Shown here: positions 1-9,071 of the stretch, in pieces
Layout: each line of letters starts with the position of its first letter
Numbering within the stretch: the first letter of the stretch is position 1
From: Leptolinea sp964397625
Lineage (GTDB): Bacteria > Chloroflexota > Anaerolineae > Anaerolineales > Anaerolineaceae
Assembly (NCBI GenBank): GCA_964397625.1
Contig: CAYNJT010000003.1
Coordinates: 1-64,000, forward strand
Length of the DNA stretch: 64,000 nucleotides
Reading direction: 5' to 3'
The notes under the pieces: generated by a model
What the model saw: only the letters and a program-made list of their open reading frames with translations
What the model was told of the DNA's origin: nothing
The model's database searches: none
Translations under genes and position numbers: made by a program

Positions 1-383
1 AGATGTCCTCCACCCCGTGGTCGTACTACAAGTGGGTCTTCCAGAATCCCATCGAAAACATCGCCACCGCCCAGTACGGCAACTACGGCCGCTATGACAA
101 CAAAGAAGCCTTCGCCCTGGTTGATGAACTCGACAGAGTAAAAGTCGGCGACGATGCCAAGATCAAGGAAATCGCCTCCAAATTGCAGAAAATCACCCTG
201 ACTGAAATGCCCACCGTTCCTCTGTGGTACAACGGTCTCTGGGCGCAGTACAACGATTCCGTCTGGACCAACTGGCCCAGCGCTGATGGCGACAACCACA
301 CCCTGCCTGCCACCTGGCGCGGCTATTGGAATATGTCCTCTCTTCAGATGCTCCTGAAACTTGAACCTGTTGCCAAAAAGTAA
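1..383 (+). CDS. Peptide/oligosaccharide ABC transporter substrate-binding protein, C-terminal part
   Basis: Only the last ~126 codons are in the window; the reading frame is open to the left edge, so the start lies outside. The sequence has the tail of a family 5 extracellular solute-binding protein (Opp/Dpp type), for example TLTEMPTVPLWYNGLW followed by a W-rich stretch. It should bind an oligopeptide or oligosaccharide outside the membrane and deliver it to the permeases encoded just downstream. The stop TAA is at 381-383, and a strong hairpin follows at once. The substrate cannot be read from this fragment. The neighbouring cellobiose phosphorylase makes beta-glucan oligosaccharides a reasonable inference. 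Confidence 0.85.
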   Translation, partial: MSSTPWSYYKWVFQNPIENIATAQYGNYGRYDNKEAFALVDELDRVKVGDDAKIKEIASKLQKITLTEMPTVPLWYNGLWAQYNDSVWTNWPSADGDNHTLPATWRGYWNMSSLQMLLKLEPVAKK

Positions 384-396
384 TCACTAGCCTTCA

Positions 397-441
397 CACC
401 CCTCCTTCTCTGGAAAATAGGGGAAGGAGGGGTGGTTTTTT
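397..441 (+). terminator. Intrinsic terminator between binding protein and permease genes
   Basis: The arms CACCCCTCCTTC (397-408) and GAAGGAGGGGTG (423-434) pair perfectly over 12 bp and are followed by six T (436-441). It lies inside an otherwise continuous transporter operon. It probably trims transcription so that the binding protein is made in excess over the membrane and ATPase subunits. Confidence 0.85.
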
Positions 442-467
442 ACGGTTACAGAACGAGAGGAGGTTGT

Positions 468-1460
468 GTGAAGCGTTATTTTGGCCGCAAGTTATTAATT
501 TATGCTCTCACCTTTTTTATCGCCGTTACGATAAATTGGATGATCCCGCGTTTCATGCCGGGAAACCCCGTGGATATCATGATCTCGCGGGCCGGTTTAA
601 GAGGGGATTCCGTTAACCTGATGTATACGTATTACATGGACGCATTTGGTTTGGATCTCCCCATCTGGAAGCAATACCTGAATTTCTGGATCGCCATTTT
701 TCATGGTGATCTGGGTACCAGTATTTTCCTGTTCCCAACACCTGTTTTGCAGGTGATCAAAGAAGCCATACCGTACGATATCGCGTTGCTGCTGCCGTCC
801 ATCACCCTGAGCTGGTTTGCCGGCAACCGGTTTGGAGCCGTCGCGGCTCGTAACAAGAAACTGGATAATACCTTGTTACCGATCGGCTATATCCTTACGG
901 CAGTGCCCTATATGTGGCTTGGAATTCTCCTGGCCTGGGTATTCTGTATTGTCATTCGAATATTCCCGCTTGGCGGCGGATATGATTTTTCAATGCAACC
1001 CAGTCAGTCATTTAATTTTTACTGGAGCCTGATAGTTCACTGGTTCCTGCCATTCATCTCGCTCTTCATCGTGCAATTTGGCGGCTGGGCTATCGGTATG
1101 CGAAACCTCATCATTTACGAACTGGAAGCCGACTATTCCCATTACCTGGAAGCCCTCGGCGCTCCACAAAAGCTGATCCGCAATTACGCGTTTGGCAACG
1201 CCATTCTGCCGCAGATCACTGGTGTGGCGCTGCAGATCGGTGTGATTGTCACCGGCGCGCTGGCAACAGAAGTTGTGTTTGCCTACCCCGGGATCGGTTA
1301 CCTTCTCCTGCAGGCCATTCACAACCAGGACTATTTCCTGATCCAGGGTTGTTTCCTCTTTGTCGTTGTGGGTGTTTTACTGGCGAACTTCATTGTTGAT
1401 ATCGCTTATGTGATCGTTGATCCGCGTACCCGCGCTGGTATGCAGGGAGGTGCGGAATGA
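468..1460 (+). CDS. ABC transporter permease, Opp/DppB family
   Basis: Inner-membrane permease of an Opp/Dpp-type importer, about 330 residues. It has an N-terminal membrane segment (KLLIYALTFFIAVTINW), several further hydrophobic helices, and the EAA-type cytoplasmic loop near EALGAPQKLIRNYAFGNAILP that contacts the ATPase. The frame is open from a GTG at 432, but that codon lies in the terminator stem. The GTG at 468 has AGAGGAGG four bases upstream, so I prefer it. The gene overlaps the next permease by four bases (ATGA), which suggests translational coupling. Together with 1457-4210 it forms the membrane core for the binding protein at the left edge. Confidence 0.93.
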   Translation: MKRYFGRKLLIYALTFFIAVTINWMIPRFMPGNPVDIMISRAGLRGDSVNLMYTYYMDAFGLDLPIWKQYLNFWIAIFHGDLGTSIFLFPTPVLQVIKEAIPYDIALLLPSITLSWFAGNRFGAVAARNKKLDNTLLPIGYILTAVPYMWLGILLAWVFCIVIRIFPLGGGYDFSMQPSQSFNFYWSLIVHWFLPFISLFIVQFGGWAIGMRNLIIYELEADYSHYLEALGAPQKLIRNYAFGNAILPQITGVALQIGVIVTGALATEVVFAYPGIGYLLLQAIHNQDYFLIQGCFLFVVVGVLLANFIVDIAYVIVDPRTRAGMQGGAE

Positions 1461-2305
1461 GACGAAAAAACGAATTATTGTACTTTGCCTTCCGCAACAC
1501 CAAACTGCGTATCGGGTTGGGCGTTCTACTGTTCTTCCTGCTGCTCATGATCATCGGTCCCATGCTCACCCCGTACAAACCCGCTGACTTTGTGGGGCCT
1601 TCGTCTGTTCCACCTTCCAGCGAATTCTGGTTTGGCACCACCACCTTCGGTGAAGATGTGTTTACCCAGTTTGTGTACGGCCTGGCGCCAACCTTTCTGG
1701 TGGGTATTGTGGGCGGCACCATCGGCACACTGCTGGGTATGCTGATCGGCTTTGTGGCCGGTTATCGGGGCGGTGTGGTGGATGAAGTCCTCAATATTCT
1801 GACCAATGTCGTCCTAACCATCCCCGTGCTGGCGCTTCTGCTGGTGCTGGTAGCCTACATCCCGGTGCGCGGTGTGCTTATTGAGGCGGTGTTTATCGGG
1901 TTTACTTCCTGGCCGTGGGCGGCGCGCGCCATCCGCGCGCAAACCTTCTCCCTGCGCACCCGTGACTTTGTCGGGCTTGCCAAATTAAGCGGTATGAGTT
2001 CAACGAAGATCATCTTCACCGAGATCGCCCCAAATATGGCTTCGTACCTGTTCATGACGTTCATTCTAATGTTCGGGAATGCCATTTTGAACGCGGCCAC
2101 CCTGGATTTTCTTGGTCTGGGACCCACGGAAGGGGTTTCCATGGGTACCATGATGAACCTGGCTGTTCAGTGGAGCGCGCTTATGCTGGGCGTGTGGTGG
2201 TGGTTCATACCACCAGGTATAGCCATCACGGCTATTGTTGGCAGCATGTATGTGATGAATGTCGGGCTCGATGAAGTCTTCAATCCCAAACTGAGGGAGA
2301 TGTAA
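1457..2305 (+). CDS. ABC transporter permease, Opp/DppC family
   Basis: Second permease of the Opp/Dpp importer, 282 residues. It starts with a basic segment and one membrane helix (LRIGLGVLLFFLLLMIIGPM), has the periplasmic GTTTFGEDVF-like segment typical of DppC/OppC N-termini, and then the BPD_transp_1 helices. The EAA-type loop includes LAKLSGMSSTKIIFTEIAPN. It overlaps the upstream permease by four bases and is two bases from the first ATPase gene, so the genes are co-transcribed. Family assignment is firm; the transported substrate is inferred only from context. Confidence 0.93.
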   Translation: MRRKNELLYFAFRNTKLRIGLGVLLFFLLLMIIGPMLTPYKPADFVGPSSVPPSSEFWFGTTTFGEDVFTQFVYGLAPTFLVGIVGGTIGTLLGMLIGFVAGYRGGVVDEVLNILTNVVLTIPVLALLLVLVAYIPVRGVLIEAVFIGFTSWPWAARAIRAQTFSLRTRDFVGLAKLSGMSSTKIIFTEIAPNMASYLFMTFILMFGNAILNAATLDFLGLGPTEGVSMGTMMNLAVQWSALMLGVWWWFIPPGIAITAIVGSMYVMNVGLDEVFNPKLREM

Positions 2306-2307
2306 CT

Positions 2308-3270
2308 ATGAGCCTGAATATTGAGAACCTTACGATTTATTACCAGACTCTGGCAGGCAATGTGCGCGCGCTCGAAGACGCCAGTTTTTCAGTGGCCGAT
2401 GGCGAGATCATGGGCGTGGCCGGAGAATCAGGCTGCGGAAAATCAACCCTGAGCAACAGCCTGATCTATCTTCACGCGCCGATGAAATATATCCGAGGAA
2501 AAGTACTCCTGGATGGGGAAGATTTGCCCATTCACGAATCTCAGAAGATGGATGCTTTCCGTTACAAGAAGGTTTCTGTGATTCCGCAGTATGCCATGAA
2601 CGCCATGAACCCCACCCGCAAGATCGGTGCCATGATCCGTGACCTGATCCGGTCAAAGAATGAGGATTATGGAAAGATCCTGCCTGAACTGCATAACCGG
2701 TTGGAACTCGTCAAACTCTCCAAAGATGTGTTGAAGATGTACCCCTTTGAACTTTCAGGGGGCATGAAACAGCGTATGGTTATGGTGATCTCCACACTGT
2801 TGGATCCTTCGCTGCTGCTGGCAGATGAAGTCACCTCCGCGTTGGATGTCTCCAGCCAGAAGGCGGTGGCGGAAATGCTGGTTGGCTTCCGCGATAACAA
2901 GATCGTCAAAAGCATTATGATGATCACGCATGATATCTCCATTCTGTACCAGACAGCCAATTCCATCATGGTTATGTATGCCGGCCAATTAGCCGAAAAA
3001 GCTTCCACCGATACCATCATCACCGCTCCGCGGCATCCCTATACCAAATTATTGATCTCTTCGCTGCCCAGCGTGGGTGTGCGGTTCAAGGAAACCCGTC
3101 TGACCGGTATCCCCGGTAATCCACCGTTACTGCTCAACCCCCCCACTGGCTGCCGGTTTCGCGACCGCTGTCCTGTGGCATACGAGAAATGCGCCGAAGT
3201 GCCCCCGTTTGTGGAAATTGAAAAAGACCACTTCCTTGCCTGTTGGAAGGAGGGTAAGAACCATGCTTAA
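2308..3270 (+). CDS. ABC transporter ATP-binding protein, Opp/DppD family
   Basis: Cytoplasmic ATPase, 320 residues. The Walker A motif is GESGCGKST, the ABC signature LSGGMKQR and the Walker B segment LLLADEVTSALD. It ends with the oligopeptide-transporter C-terminal extension, with a Cys-containing pattern (CRFRDRCPVAYEKC). This extension is normal for OppD/DppD and may carry an Fe-S cluster, as seen in relatives. It pairs with the next gene to form the heterodimeric motor. Its last bases overlap the start of the next gene. Confidence 0.93.
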   Translation: MSLNIENLTIYYQTLAGNVRALEDASFSVADGEIMGVAGESGCGKSTLSNSLIYLHAPMKYIRGKVLLDGEDLPIHESQKMDAFRYKKVSVIPQYAMNAMNPTRKIGAMIRDLIRSKNEDYGKILPELHNRLELVKLSKDVLKMYPFELSGGMKQRMVMVISTLLDPSLLLADEVTSALDVSSQKAVAEMLVGFRDNKIVKSIMMITHDISILYQTANSIMVMYAGQLAEKASTDTIITAPRHPYTKLLISSLPSVGVRFKETRLTGIPGNPPLLLNPPTGCRFRDRCPVAYEKCAEVPPFVEIEKDHFLACWKEGKNHA

Positions 3271-4210
3271 ATTGGATAACATCACAAAGATCTACCGAAC
3301 GGGAACATTTGGCGGCGGCGAATTCAAGGCGGTGAAAAATGTCAGCTTTGATATGCGCGACGGCGAAATCGTGTCGTTAATCGGCGAGAGCGGCAGCGGG
3401 AAAAGCACAATCGGGAAAATGATTCTGCGGCTTATCCCAACCAGTTCCGGCAGGATATTGTTCGATGATAAGGATGTATCTTTGATCAAAGGGGATGCAG
3501 TCAAAGAATACTACCGCTATGTTCAGGGAGTCTTCCAGGATCCGTTCAGCACCTATAACCCCATTTTCAAAGCGGATCGAATTTTCTCTGTTCTGCATGA
3601 GGAATTCTTCCCGGAGATGCCAAAATCAGAGTGGAGTGGACGCGTGGAAACCGCTCTAAAGTCAGTGGGCATGAATCCGGCGCATGTATTGAACAAATTC
3701 CCCCATCAGCTCAGCGGCGGCCAGTTGCAGCGCTTTCTTATCGCGCGGACTCTGCTGCTGGACACGAAATTCCTGGTGGCAGATGAGATCATCAGCATGC
3801 TGGATGCTTCCACGCGTATTGATGTCTTGAATTTACTGGGCGATCTGCGCGCCAGAGGATTATCTGTACTCTTTATCACCCATGATTTATCCCTGGGGTA
3901 CTATATCAGCGAACGCGCCGTAATCCTCTACAAAGGCAGCGTGGTGGAGATTGGCGAAACAAAAAAAATCTTCGATAATCCCATGCACCCGTACACACAG
4001 ATGTTGATGTGCTGCTTTCCCCGTCTGGACCAGAAGTGGGAGGAAACCGAAGTAGAGTTGACCGAAAAGAAACCCACGTCAATAAATGGTTGTGTCTTCT
4101 ACGATCGCTGCCGATCCAAATTTAGAACGGATGACTGCGCCCTGCAGGCTCCCTCGCTGGCAGATGTGGAAGAGAATCACTCCGTGGCCTGTGTGTGCTG
4201 CGGAGGATGA
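3263..4210 (+). CDS. ABC transporter ATP-binding protein, Opp/DppF family
   Basis: Second ATPase of the importer, about 315 residues. Walker A is GESGSGKST, signature LSGGQLQR and Walker B FLVADEIISMLD. The usual Glu after the Walker B Asp is present, while the segment after it reads ISMLDAS rather than TSALD. The C-terminal extension again contains the Cys pattern CVFYDRCRSKF. The frame is open from 3209, but the ATG at 3263 follows GGAGGGTAAGAACC and matches family N-termini (MLKLDNITKIY). It overlaps the previous gene by eight bases. Confidence 0.93.
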   Translation: MLKLDNITKIYRTGTFGGGEFKAVKNVSFDMRDGEIVSLIGESGSGKSTIGKMILRLIPTSSGRILFDDKDVSLIKGDAVKEYYRYVQGVFQDPFSTYNPIFKADRIFSVLHEEFFPEMPKSEWSGRVETALKSVGMNPAHVLNKFPHQLSGGQLQRFLIARTLLLDTKFLVADEIISMLDASTRIDVLNLLGDLRARGLSVLFITHDLSLGYYISERAVILYKGSVVEIGETKKIFDNPMHPYTQMLMCCFPRLDQKWEETEVELTEKKPTSINGCVFYDRCRSKFRTDDCALQAPSLADVEENHSVACVCCGG

Positions 4211-4223
4211 AAAAATACTCAAA

Positions 4224-4250
4224 CCGGGGTTTGTTTCTTACAGACCCCGG
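4224..4250 (+). terminator. Hairpin after the ABC transporter operon
   Basis: CCGGGGTTTG (4224-4233) pairs with CAGACCCCGG (4241-4250), allowing one G-U pair. The T-run after it is weak (AAATTTG), so it is a possible rather than strong terminator. Confidence 0.5.
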
Positions 4251-4420
4251 AAATTTGATCGTGCGCAAAGAGGATGATACAGAGTCAACTAATTCAAGTA
4301 TTACTTGCCAGATCATACAGGCAAAGAATCGGTTGATCAGACCCCCTACAAATATGGTACAAGAGAAATAACCCTGTTTTAATGAAATTTAAATGAGAAG
4401 AAAGATCCGAGGAGGACTTC

Positions 4421-6871
4421 ATGCGTTACGGATATTTTGATGACAAGAATCGTGAATATGTCATCACCCGGCCGGACACACCCCTGCCGTGGTTCAATTA
4501 CCTGGGATGTGAAGAATATTTTGGTTTAATCTCGCACACGGCTGGCGGGTATTCTTTTTATAAAGATGCCCGGCTGCGCCGGCTGACGCGCTACCGTTAC
4601 AACAATGTCCCCATGGATTTCGGCGGTCGTTACATATACCTGCGAGACATGGATAGTGACGAATTCTGGTCACCCACCTGGATGCCGGTGCGCAAAACAC
4701 TGGAGAATTTCACCTGCCGGCATGGCATCGGCACCACCACCATTGCCTCCACTTACAAGGGTATCTCGGCAGAGGTTCTGTATTTTGTCCCCCTGGGTCA
4801 GAATATGGAAATATGGCGGCTCAGGGTTAAAAATCAGCGCTCCACCCCGGCAAAATTGAACACATTCGCCTCTGTGGAGTTCTGCCTGTGGGATGCCAAC
4901 GACGACGCCACAAATTTCCAGCGAAATTACAACGTGGGTGAAGTGGAAATTCAGGATAATGTGATTTACCACAAGACGGAGTATCGTGAAAGACGCAATC
5001 ATTTTGCTTATTTCACTTCATCCGCGCACATGAAGGCTTATGACACCCAACGGGAAAACTTCCTGGGTGTGTTCAACGGCTGGGAATCCCCGCAGGCTTT
5101 GGTCAAAGGACTGTGCTCCAACAGCGTGGCACATGGCTGGGCTCCAGTAGGAGTGATCCAGAGCGATCTGCTCCTGGCTCCCGGAGAAGAACGAGAAATC
5201 ATTTTCCTCCTGGGCTATATGGAAAACCCGCAGGATGAAAAATTCGTTGATCCTGAAAAGCAGGTAATCAACAAGACTCGCGCGTTGGCCGTGATCAAAC
5301 GCTTTAAACAGGCAAATGAAGTTCAGGCCGCGTTGGACGCGTTGCGTAAATACTGGGATACTCTGTTCTCCCGTTTCCAGGTGAACACCCCTGATGAACA
5401 CGCCAACCGTATGATCAATATCTGGAACGCTTATCAGTGTATGGTCACCTTCAATATGTCGCGTTCTGCCAGCGGTTTTGAAACGGGTATTGGCCGGGGA
5501 ATGGGTTTCCGCGACTCGACCCAGGACCTGTTTGGTTTTGTGCATATGGTGCCGGAACGCGCCCGGCAGCGCCTGTTGGATATTGCTGCCACCCAGTTGG
5601 AAACCGGTGGGGCATACCACCAATATCAACCACTTACCAAACGCGGCAATGACGCGGTAGGCGGCAATTTCAATGATGATCCCCTTTGGCTGGTGCTCGC
5701 GGTTTGCGCTTATGTCAAAGAAACCGGCGACCGCGCCATTCTGGATGAACCAGTGTCGTATGACAGCAAACCGGGCAGCGAAAAACCGCTGTATGAACAC
5801 CTGCAACGTGCCATTCAATACATCCTTGACCGCACCGGCCCGCACGGCCTGCCGTTGATTGGCCGCGCTGATTGGAACGACTGCCTCAACCTGAACTGTT
5901 TCTCTTCGGAGCCTGGCGAATCCTTTCAAACGACCACCAGTAAAGACGGCAAGGTGGCGGAATCCGTATTTATTGGCGGCATGCTCGTTCTGGCCGCGCA
6001 CGAACTGGCTGACCTGGCTGTTTTCCTTGGAAAAGATAAAGACGCGGCTTTCTATCAAAAAGTCGCCACTGACATGGAACCTATCGTTACCAGCGCTGGT
6101 TGGGACGGAGAATGGTTCCGCCGTGCGTACGATGATTTTGGCAACCCGCTGGGCTCTTCAAGCTGCAAGGAAGGGCAGATCTTCATTGAACCGCAGGGTA
6201 TGTGTGTCATGGCAGGAATCGGCCTAAAGGACGGAAAGGCTGAAAAAGCCTTGCGCTCCGTGGAAAAACGCCTGGCAACCGACCATGGCATTGTGGTGCA
6301 TAACCCCGGCTTCACACAGTATTACCTGCACCTGGGAGAGATTTCAACCTACCCGCCCGGTTATAAGGAAAATGCCAGTATCTTCTGCCACACGAATCCG
6401 TGGATCATGGTCAGTGAGACCAAACTGGGGCATGGAGAAAAGGCGTTTGATTATTACAAACGCATCTGTCCATCGGTGCGCGAAGCGATTAGTGAAGTAC
6501 ACCGCTGCGAACCCTACGTGTACGCGCAAACCATAGCAGGACGCGAAGCTGCCACGGAAGGCGAAGCCAAGAACTCCTGGTTAACCGGCACGGCCGCATG
6601 GAACTTCGTGGCCATCACCCAGTATATTCTGGGTATCCGCCCATCCTTTAATGGGTTGACGGTTGAACCCGTATTTCCAGAAAGTTGGCAGGAATTTAAA
6701 GCCAGCCGCCTGTTCCGCGACGTGCTATACGACATCCATGTTAAACGGATTGGTCCGGGAAACGGGGTGGCGATCATGGTTAATGGCAGAAAAAATGAAT
6801 CAAACACCATCCCCCTGCCGCCGAAGGGAACAAAAACCCTGGCAGTAGAGGTGTTGGTGGGTAAGGCATAG
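4421..6871 (+). CDS. Cellobiose/cellodextrin phosphorylase, GH94
   Basis: Cytoplasmic inverting phosphorylase of glycoside hydrolase family 94, 816 residues, close to the usual length of cellobiose phosphorylases. The N-terminus (MRYGYFDD, then PDTPLPWFNYLG) and the conserved HTAGGYSFYKDARLRR segment are typical. The motif RADWNDCLN, with Asp484 and Asp487, lies in the (alpha/alpha)6 barrel and holds the general-acid Asp of the family. The reaction cleaves cellobiose (or a related beta-glucoside) with phosphate to glucose 1-phosphate and glucose, saving ATP. A GAGGAGGA site sits four bases before the ATG. Lying just after an Opp-type importer, it suggests uptake and phosphorolysis of cello-oligosaccharides. 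Exact chain-length preference cannot be told from sequence alone. Confidence 0.92.
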   Translation: MRYGYFDDKNREYVITRPDTPLPWFNYLGCEEYFGLISHTAGGYSFYKDARLRRLTRYRYNNVPMDFGGRYIYLRDMDSDEFWSPTWMPVRKTLENFTCRHGIGTTTIASTYKGISAEVLYFVPLGQNMEIWRLRVKNQRSTPAKLNTFASVEFCLWDANDDATNFQRNYNVGEVEIQDNVIYHKTEYRERRNHFAYFTSSAHMKAYDTQRENFLGVFNGWESPQALVKGLCSNSVAHGWAPVGVIQSDLLLAPGEEREIIFLLGYMENPQDEKFVDPEKQVINKTRALAVIKRFKQANEVQAALDALRKYWDTLFSRFQVNTPDEHANRMINIWNAYQCMVTFNMSRSASGFETGIGRGMGFRDSTQDLFGFVHMVPERARQRLLDIAATQLETGGAYHQYQPLTKRGNDAVGGNFNDDPLWLVLAVCAYVKETGDRAILDEPVSYDSKPGSEKPLYEHLQRAIQYILDRTGPHGLPLIGRADWNDCLNLNCFSSEPGESFQTTTSKDGKVAESVFIGGMLVLAAHELADLAVFLGKDKDAAFYQKVATDMEPIVTSAGWDGEWFRRAYDDFGNPLGSSSCKEGQIFIEPQGMCVMAGIGLKDGKAEKALRSVEKRLATDHGIVVHNPGFTQYYLHLGEISTYPPGYKENASIFCHTNPWIMVSETKLGHGEKAFDYYKRICPSVREAISEVHRCEPYVYAQTIAGREAATEGEAKNSWLTGTAAWNFVAITQYILGIRPSFNGLTVEPVFPESWQEFKASRLFRDVLYDIHVKRIGPGNGVAIMVNGRKNESNTIPLPPKGTKTLAVEVLVGKA

Positions 6872-7018
6872 TCCCCATCGCCTGGAAACCGGCTGAATCC
6901 AATATATTTCCAGCGCATGCATCACCATAACGAAACTGGGAATCAGAATAGTCCGATCTGGTTCCCGGTTTTCGTACCTGTGAATCCGATTCGATAGATT
7001 CTGACGGTCTCCAGCCAT
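6872..7018 (-). pseudogene. Possible remnant of an XRE-like helix-turn-helix gene
   Basis: On the minus strand this 270-base gap reads NRIHRYENREPDRTIL then PSFVMVMHALEI. It loosely recalls the recognition helix and following helix of XRE repressors (R-YEN-R ... P-S ... ALEI). There is no intact start or N-terminal half, and the frame runs into the end of the phosphorylase gene. Weak call, by eye only. Confidence 0.2.
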
Positions 7019-7141
7019 CATAATATCTTTCCTGCCGCCTTTACACTGAAAGTATATGCCAATTTTCGGGACAACAGACACTATCGCAGAGATTGAAAAA
7101 AAGTAGAATTAGTACAGGGCAATTTGATGAATGAGGAAAAA

Positions 7142-8692
7142 ATGACCAAAGACGACCCAAGAATAATACGCTTGCGGGAAATGCGCGCGAAAGCGCGGCA
7201 GGCCGGCGGTGAAGATAAGATCGCCCGCCAGCATGCCAAGGGAAAAATGACCGCCCGTGAACGATTGGACCTGTTATTGGACAAGGGCAGTTTCAATGAA
7301 CTTGAACCATTTGTTATTGCCAGACCGGCTGCCGGCATTGATACCACGGAAGCCCTTTTGGGCGATGGTGTTGTCACCGGATATGGACAGATGGACGGGC
7401 GCTCCGTTTATGTGTATGCCCAGGATTTCACCATTCAGGGCGGCGCGTTGGGCGAAATGCAGGGACAAAAAATCTGTCACGCCATGGACCTGGCTGCTCA
7501 GAGCGGTTCACCCATCATCGGTTTAATTGATTCGGGCGGCGCGCGTATTCAGGAAGGTGTGCGCAGTTTGCGCGGTTACGCGGAAATCTTCCGCCGGAAC
7601 TCTCTCTACTCGGGTATCGTCCCGCAGATCAGCGTGGTGCTGGGGCCCTGCGCCGGCGGCGCGGCTTATTCCCCGGCTCTCACCGACCTGATTATTATGG
7701 TGGAAAAACAATCGTATATGTTCCTTACCGGCCCGGATGTCATCAAATCGGTGACCGGCGAGATCGTGGATTCTGAGGTTTTAGGCGGAGCCGATACCCA
7801 CCTCAGCGTCAGCGGGTTGGCCCACCTGACCGCCCCGGATGAACAATCCGCGCTTGACCTGTGCCGCAGGGTATTGAGTTACCTTCCCTCGAATCACCTG
7901 GAGAATCCGCCAACCGGCAAGGTCGAAGATCCCAATCGACTGTGCCCGGAATTGAATTCATTGATTCCCATGGACGCGGCTGAACCGTACAGCATGCACA
8001 CCGTCATCGATCATATTGTGGATGATTGCTCATTCCTGGAATTACAGGCGGGATTCGCGCGCAACGCCATCATAGGACTCGCGCGAATGGGCGGCGAATC
8101 GGTGGGCATCGTTGCCCAGGAGCCATCGGTCATGGCCGGGGTAATTGACATTGACGCGGCGGACAAAATCTGCCGCTTTGTTCGCTGGTGTGATTGCTTC
8201 AACATCCCGTTGATCACTCTAATGGATTCCCCGGGATTCCTGCCCGGTGTTGACCAGGAACATCGTGGCATTATCCGGCACGGCGCGAAAGTGCTGTATG
8301 CTTATTCCGAAGCAACGGTACCCATGGTCAGCATCATCACCCGGAAGGCGTATGGCGGGGCTTATATTGTTATGTCCAGCAAGTACCTGGGAACAGATAT
8401 CACCTATGCCTGGCCAAGCGCGGAGATCGCCGTTATGGGGCCGGAGGGCGCCGTCAATATCCTGTATCGCAAGCAGGTGGAATCGGCAGCCAACCCGGCC
8501 GCGGAACGAAAGCGCCTGACAGATGAATACCGGGAGAAATATCTAAATCCATACGCGGCGGCATCGCTGGGCGTGGTGGATGAGATCATTGAACCGCAGG
8601 AATCCAGACAGAAGATCATTTCCGCGCTGCGGATATTACGCAGCAAAGCGGTCAGCCATCCGGTTCGCCGGCATGGCAATATTCCCATGTAA
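7142..8692 (+). CDS. mmdA: Methylmalonyl-CoA decarboxylase carboxyltransferase subunit
   Basis: Carboxyltransferase (alpha) subunit, about 516 residues, of the crotonase-like acyl-CoA carboxylase family (relatives: PccB, MmdA). It transfers CO2 from (S)-methylmalonyl-CoA to biotin on the carrier protein, giving propionyl-CoA. Family hallmarks are KMTARERLDLLLD near the N-terminus, DSGGARIQEGV, GPCAGGAAYSPA and the C-terminal GAYIVMSSK and WPSAEIAVMGPEGAV. The ATG at 7142 has GAGG five bases upstream; TTG 7124 and ATG 7127 are possible longer starts. I call it a decarboxylase rather than a propionyl-CoA carboxylase because a membrane Na+-pump subunit and OadG-like subunit follow, and no biotin carboxylase is present. 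Confidence 0.9.
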   Translation: MTKDDPRIIRLREMRAKARQAGGEDKIARQHAKGKMTARERLDLLLDKGSFNELEPFVIARPAAGIDTTEALLGDGVVTGYGQMDGRSVYVYAQDFTIQGGALGEMQGQKICHAMDLAAQSGSPIIGLIDSGGARIQEGVRSLRGYAEIFRRNSLYSGIVPQISVVLGPCAGGAAYSPALTDLIIMVEKQSYMFLTGPDVIKSVTGEIVDSEVLGGADTHLSVSGLAHLTAPDEQSALDLCRRVLSYLPSNHLENPPTGKVEDPNRLCPELNSLIPMDAAEPYSMHTVIDHIVDDCSFLELQAGFARNAIIGLARMGGESVGIVAQEPSVMAGVIDIDAADKICRFVRWCDCFNIPLITLMDSPGFLPGVDQEHRGIIRHGAKVLYAYSEATVPMVSIITRKAYGGAYIVMSSKYLGTDITYAWPSAEIAVMGPEGAVNILYRKQVESAANPAAERKRLTDEYREKYLNPYAAASLGVVDEIIEPQESRQKIISALRILRSKAVSHPVRRHGNIPM

Positions 8693-8705
8693 CAGGCAGG
8701 GTATC

Positions 8706-9068
8706 ATGATTGATATGGGTCCTGGTTTGATCATCACTGCCATTGGCATGGGGCTGGTTTTTTTGGCCATCATCTTCCTGTGGGGATTGATGTCTCTGAT
8801 TGTCCGATTGGACACGCGGACCGCACCGAAAAATGAAACGGTTGAAATGGAAGATAAAAGTGTTTCACCAGAACCTTCTTTGCCACCTCAAAAACAAAAA
8901 GCGGCCGCGGCCGCTATGGCAGTGGCGCTGGCACTGGCTGCCGCGAGAAAGTCTTCCCCGGCCGCGTCAGCCCAGGTTACAGGAAGTTCCTGGCTTTCCA
9001 TTCAACGGGCACAGGTATTGCAGGATAAATCCCGCATGTTCACACGGCATCCATCCCGGAGGTCATAA
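8706..9068 (+). CDS. mmdD: Decarboxylase delta/gamma subunit, OadG-like
   Basis: Small membrane protein of 120 residues: one N-terminal helix (LIITAIGMGLVFLAIIFLWGL), then a charged linker and an Ala-rich stretch. This is the OadG/MmdD architecture, a subunit that holds the carboxyltransferase on the membrane pump. The frame is open further upstream, but those codons lie inside mmdA. The ATG at 8706 follows GGCAGGGTATC and begins with MIDMGPGL. Low sequence conservation is usual for this family, so the call rests on topology and on its position between mmdA and the biotin carrier. Confidence 0.82.
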   Translation: MIDMGPGLIITAIGMGLVFLAIIFLWGLMSLIVRLDTRTAPKNETVEMEDKSVSPEPSLPPQKQKAAAAAMAVALALAAARKSSPAASAQVTGSSWLSIQRAQVLQDKSRMFTRHPSRRS

Positions 9069-9071
9069 CAT

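Noticed and set aside
5018..6058. 346-codon minus-strand frame inside the phosphorylase gene
   Set aside because: It is a shadow of the clearly conserved GH94 gene on the plus strand.
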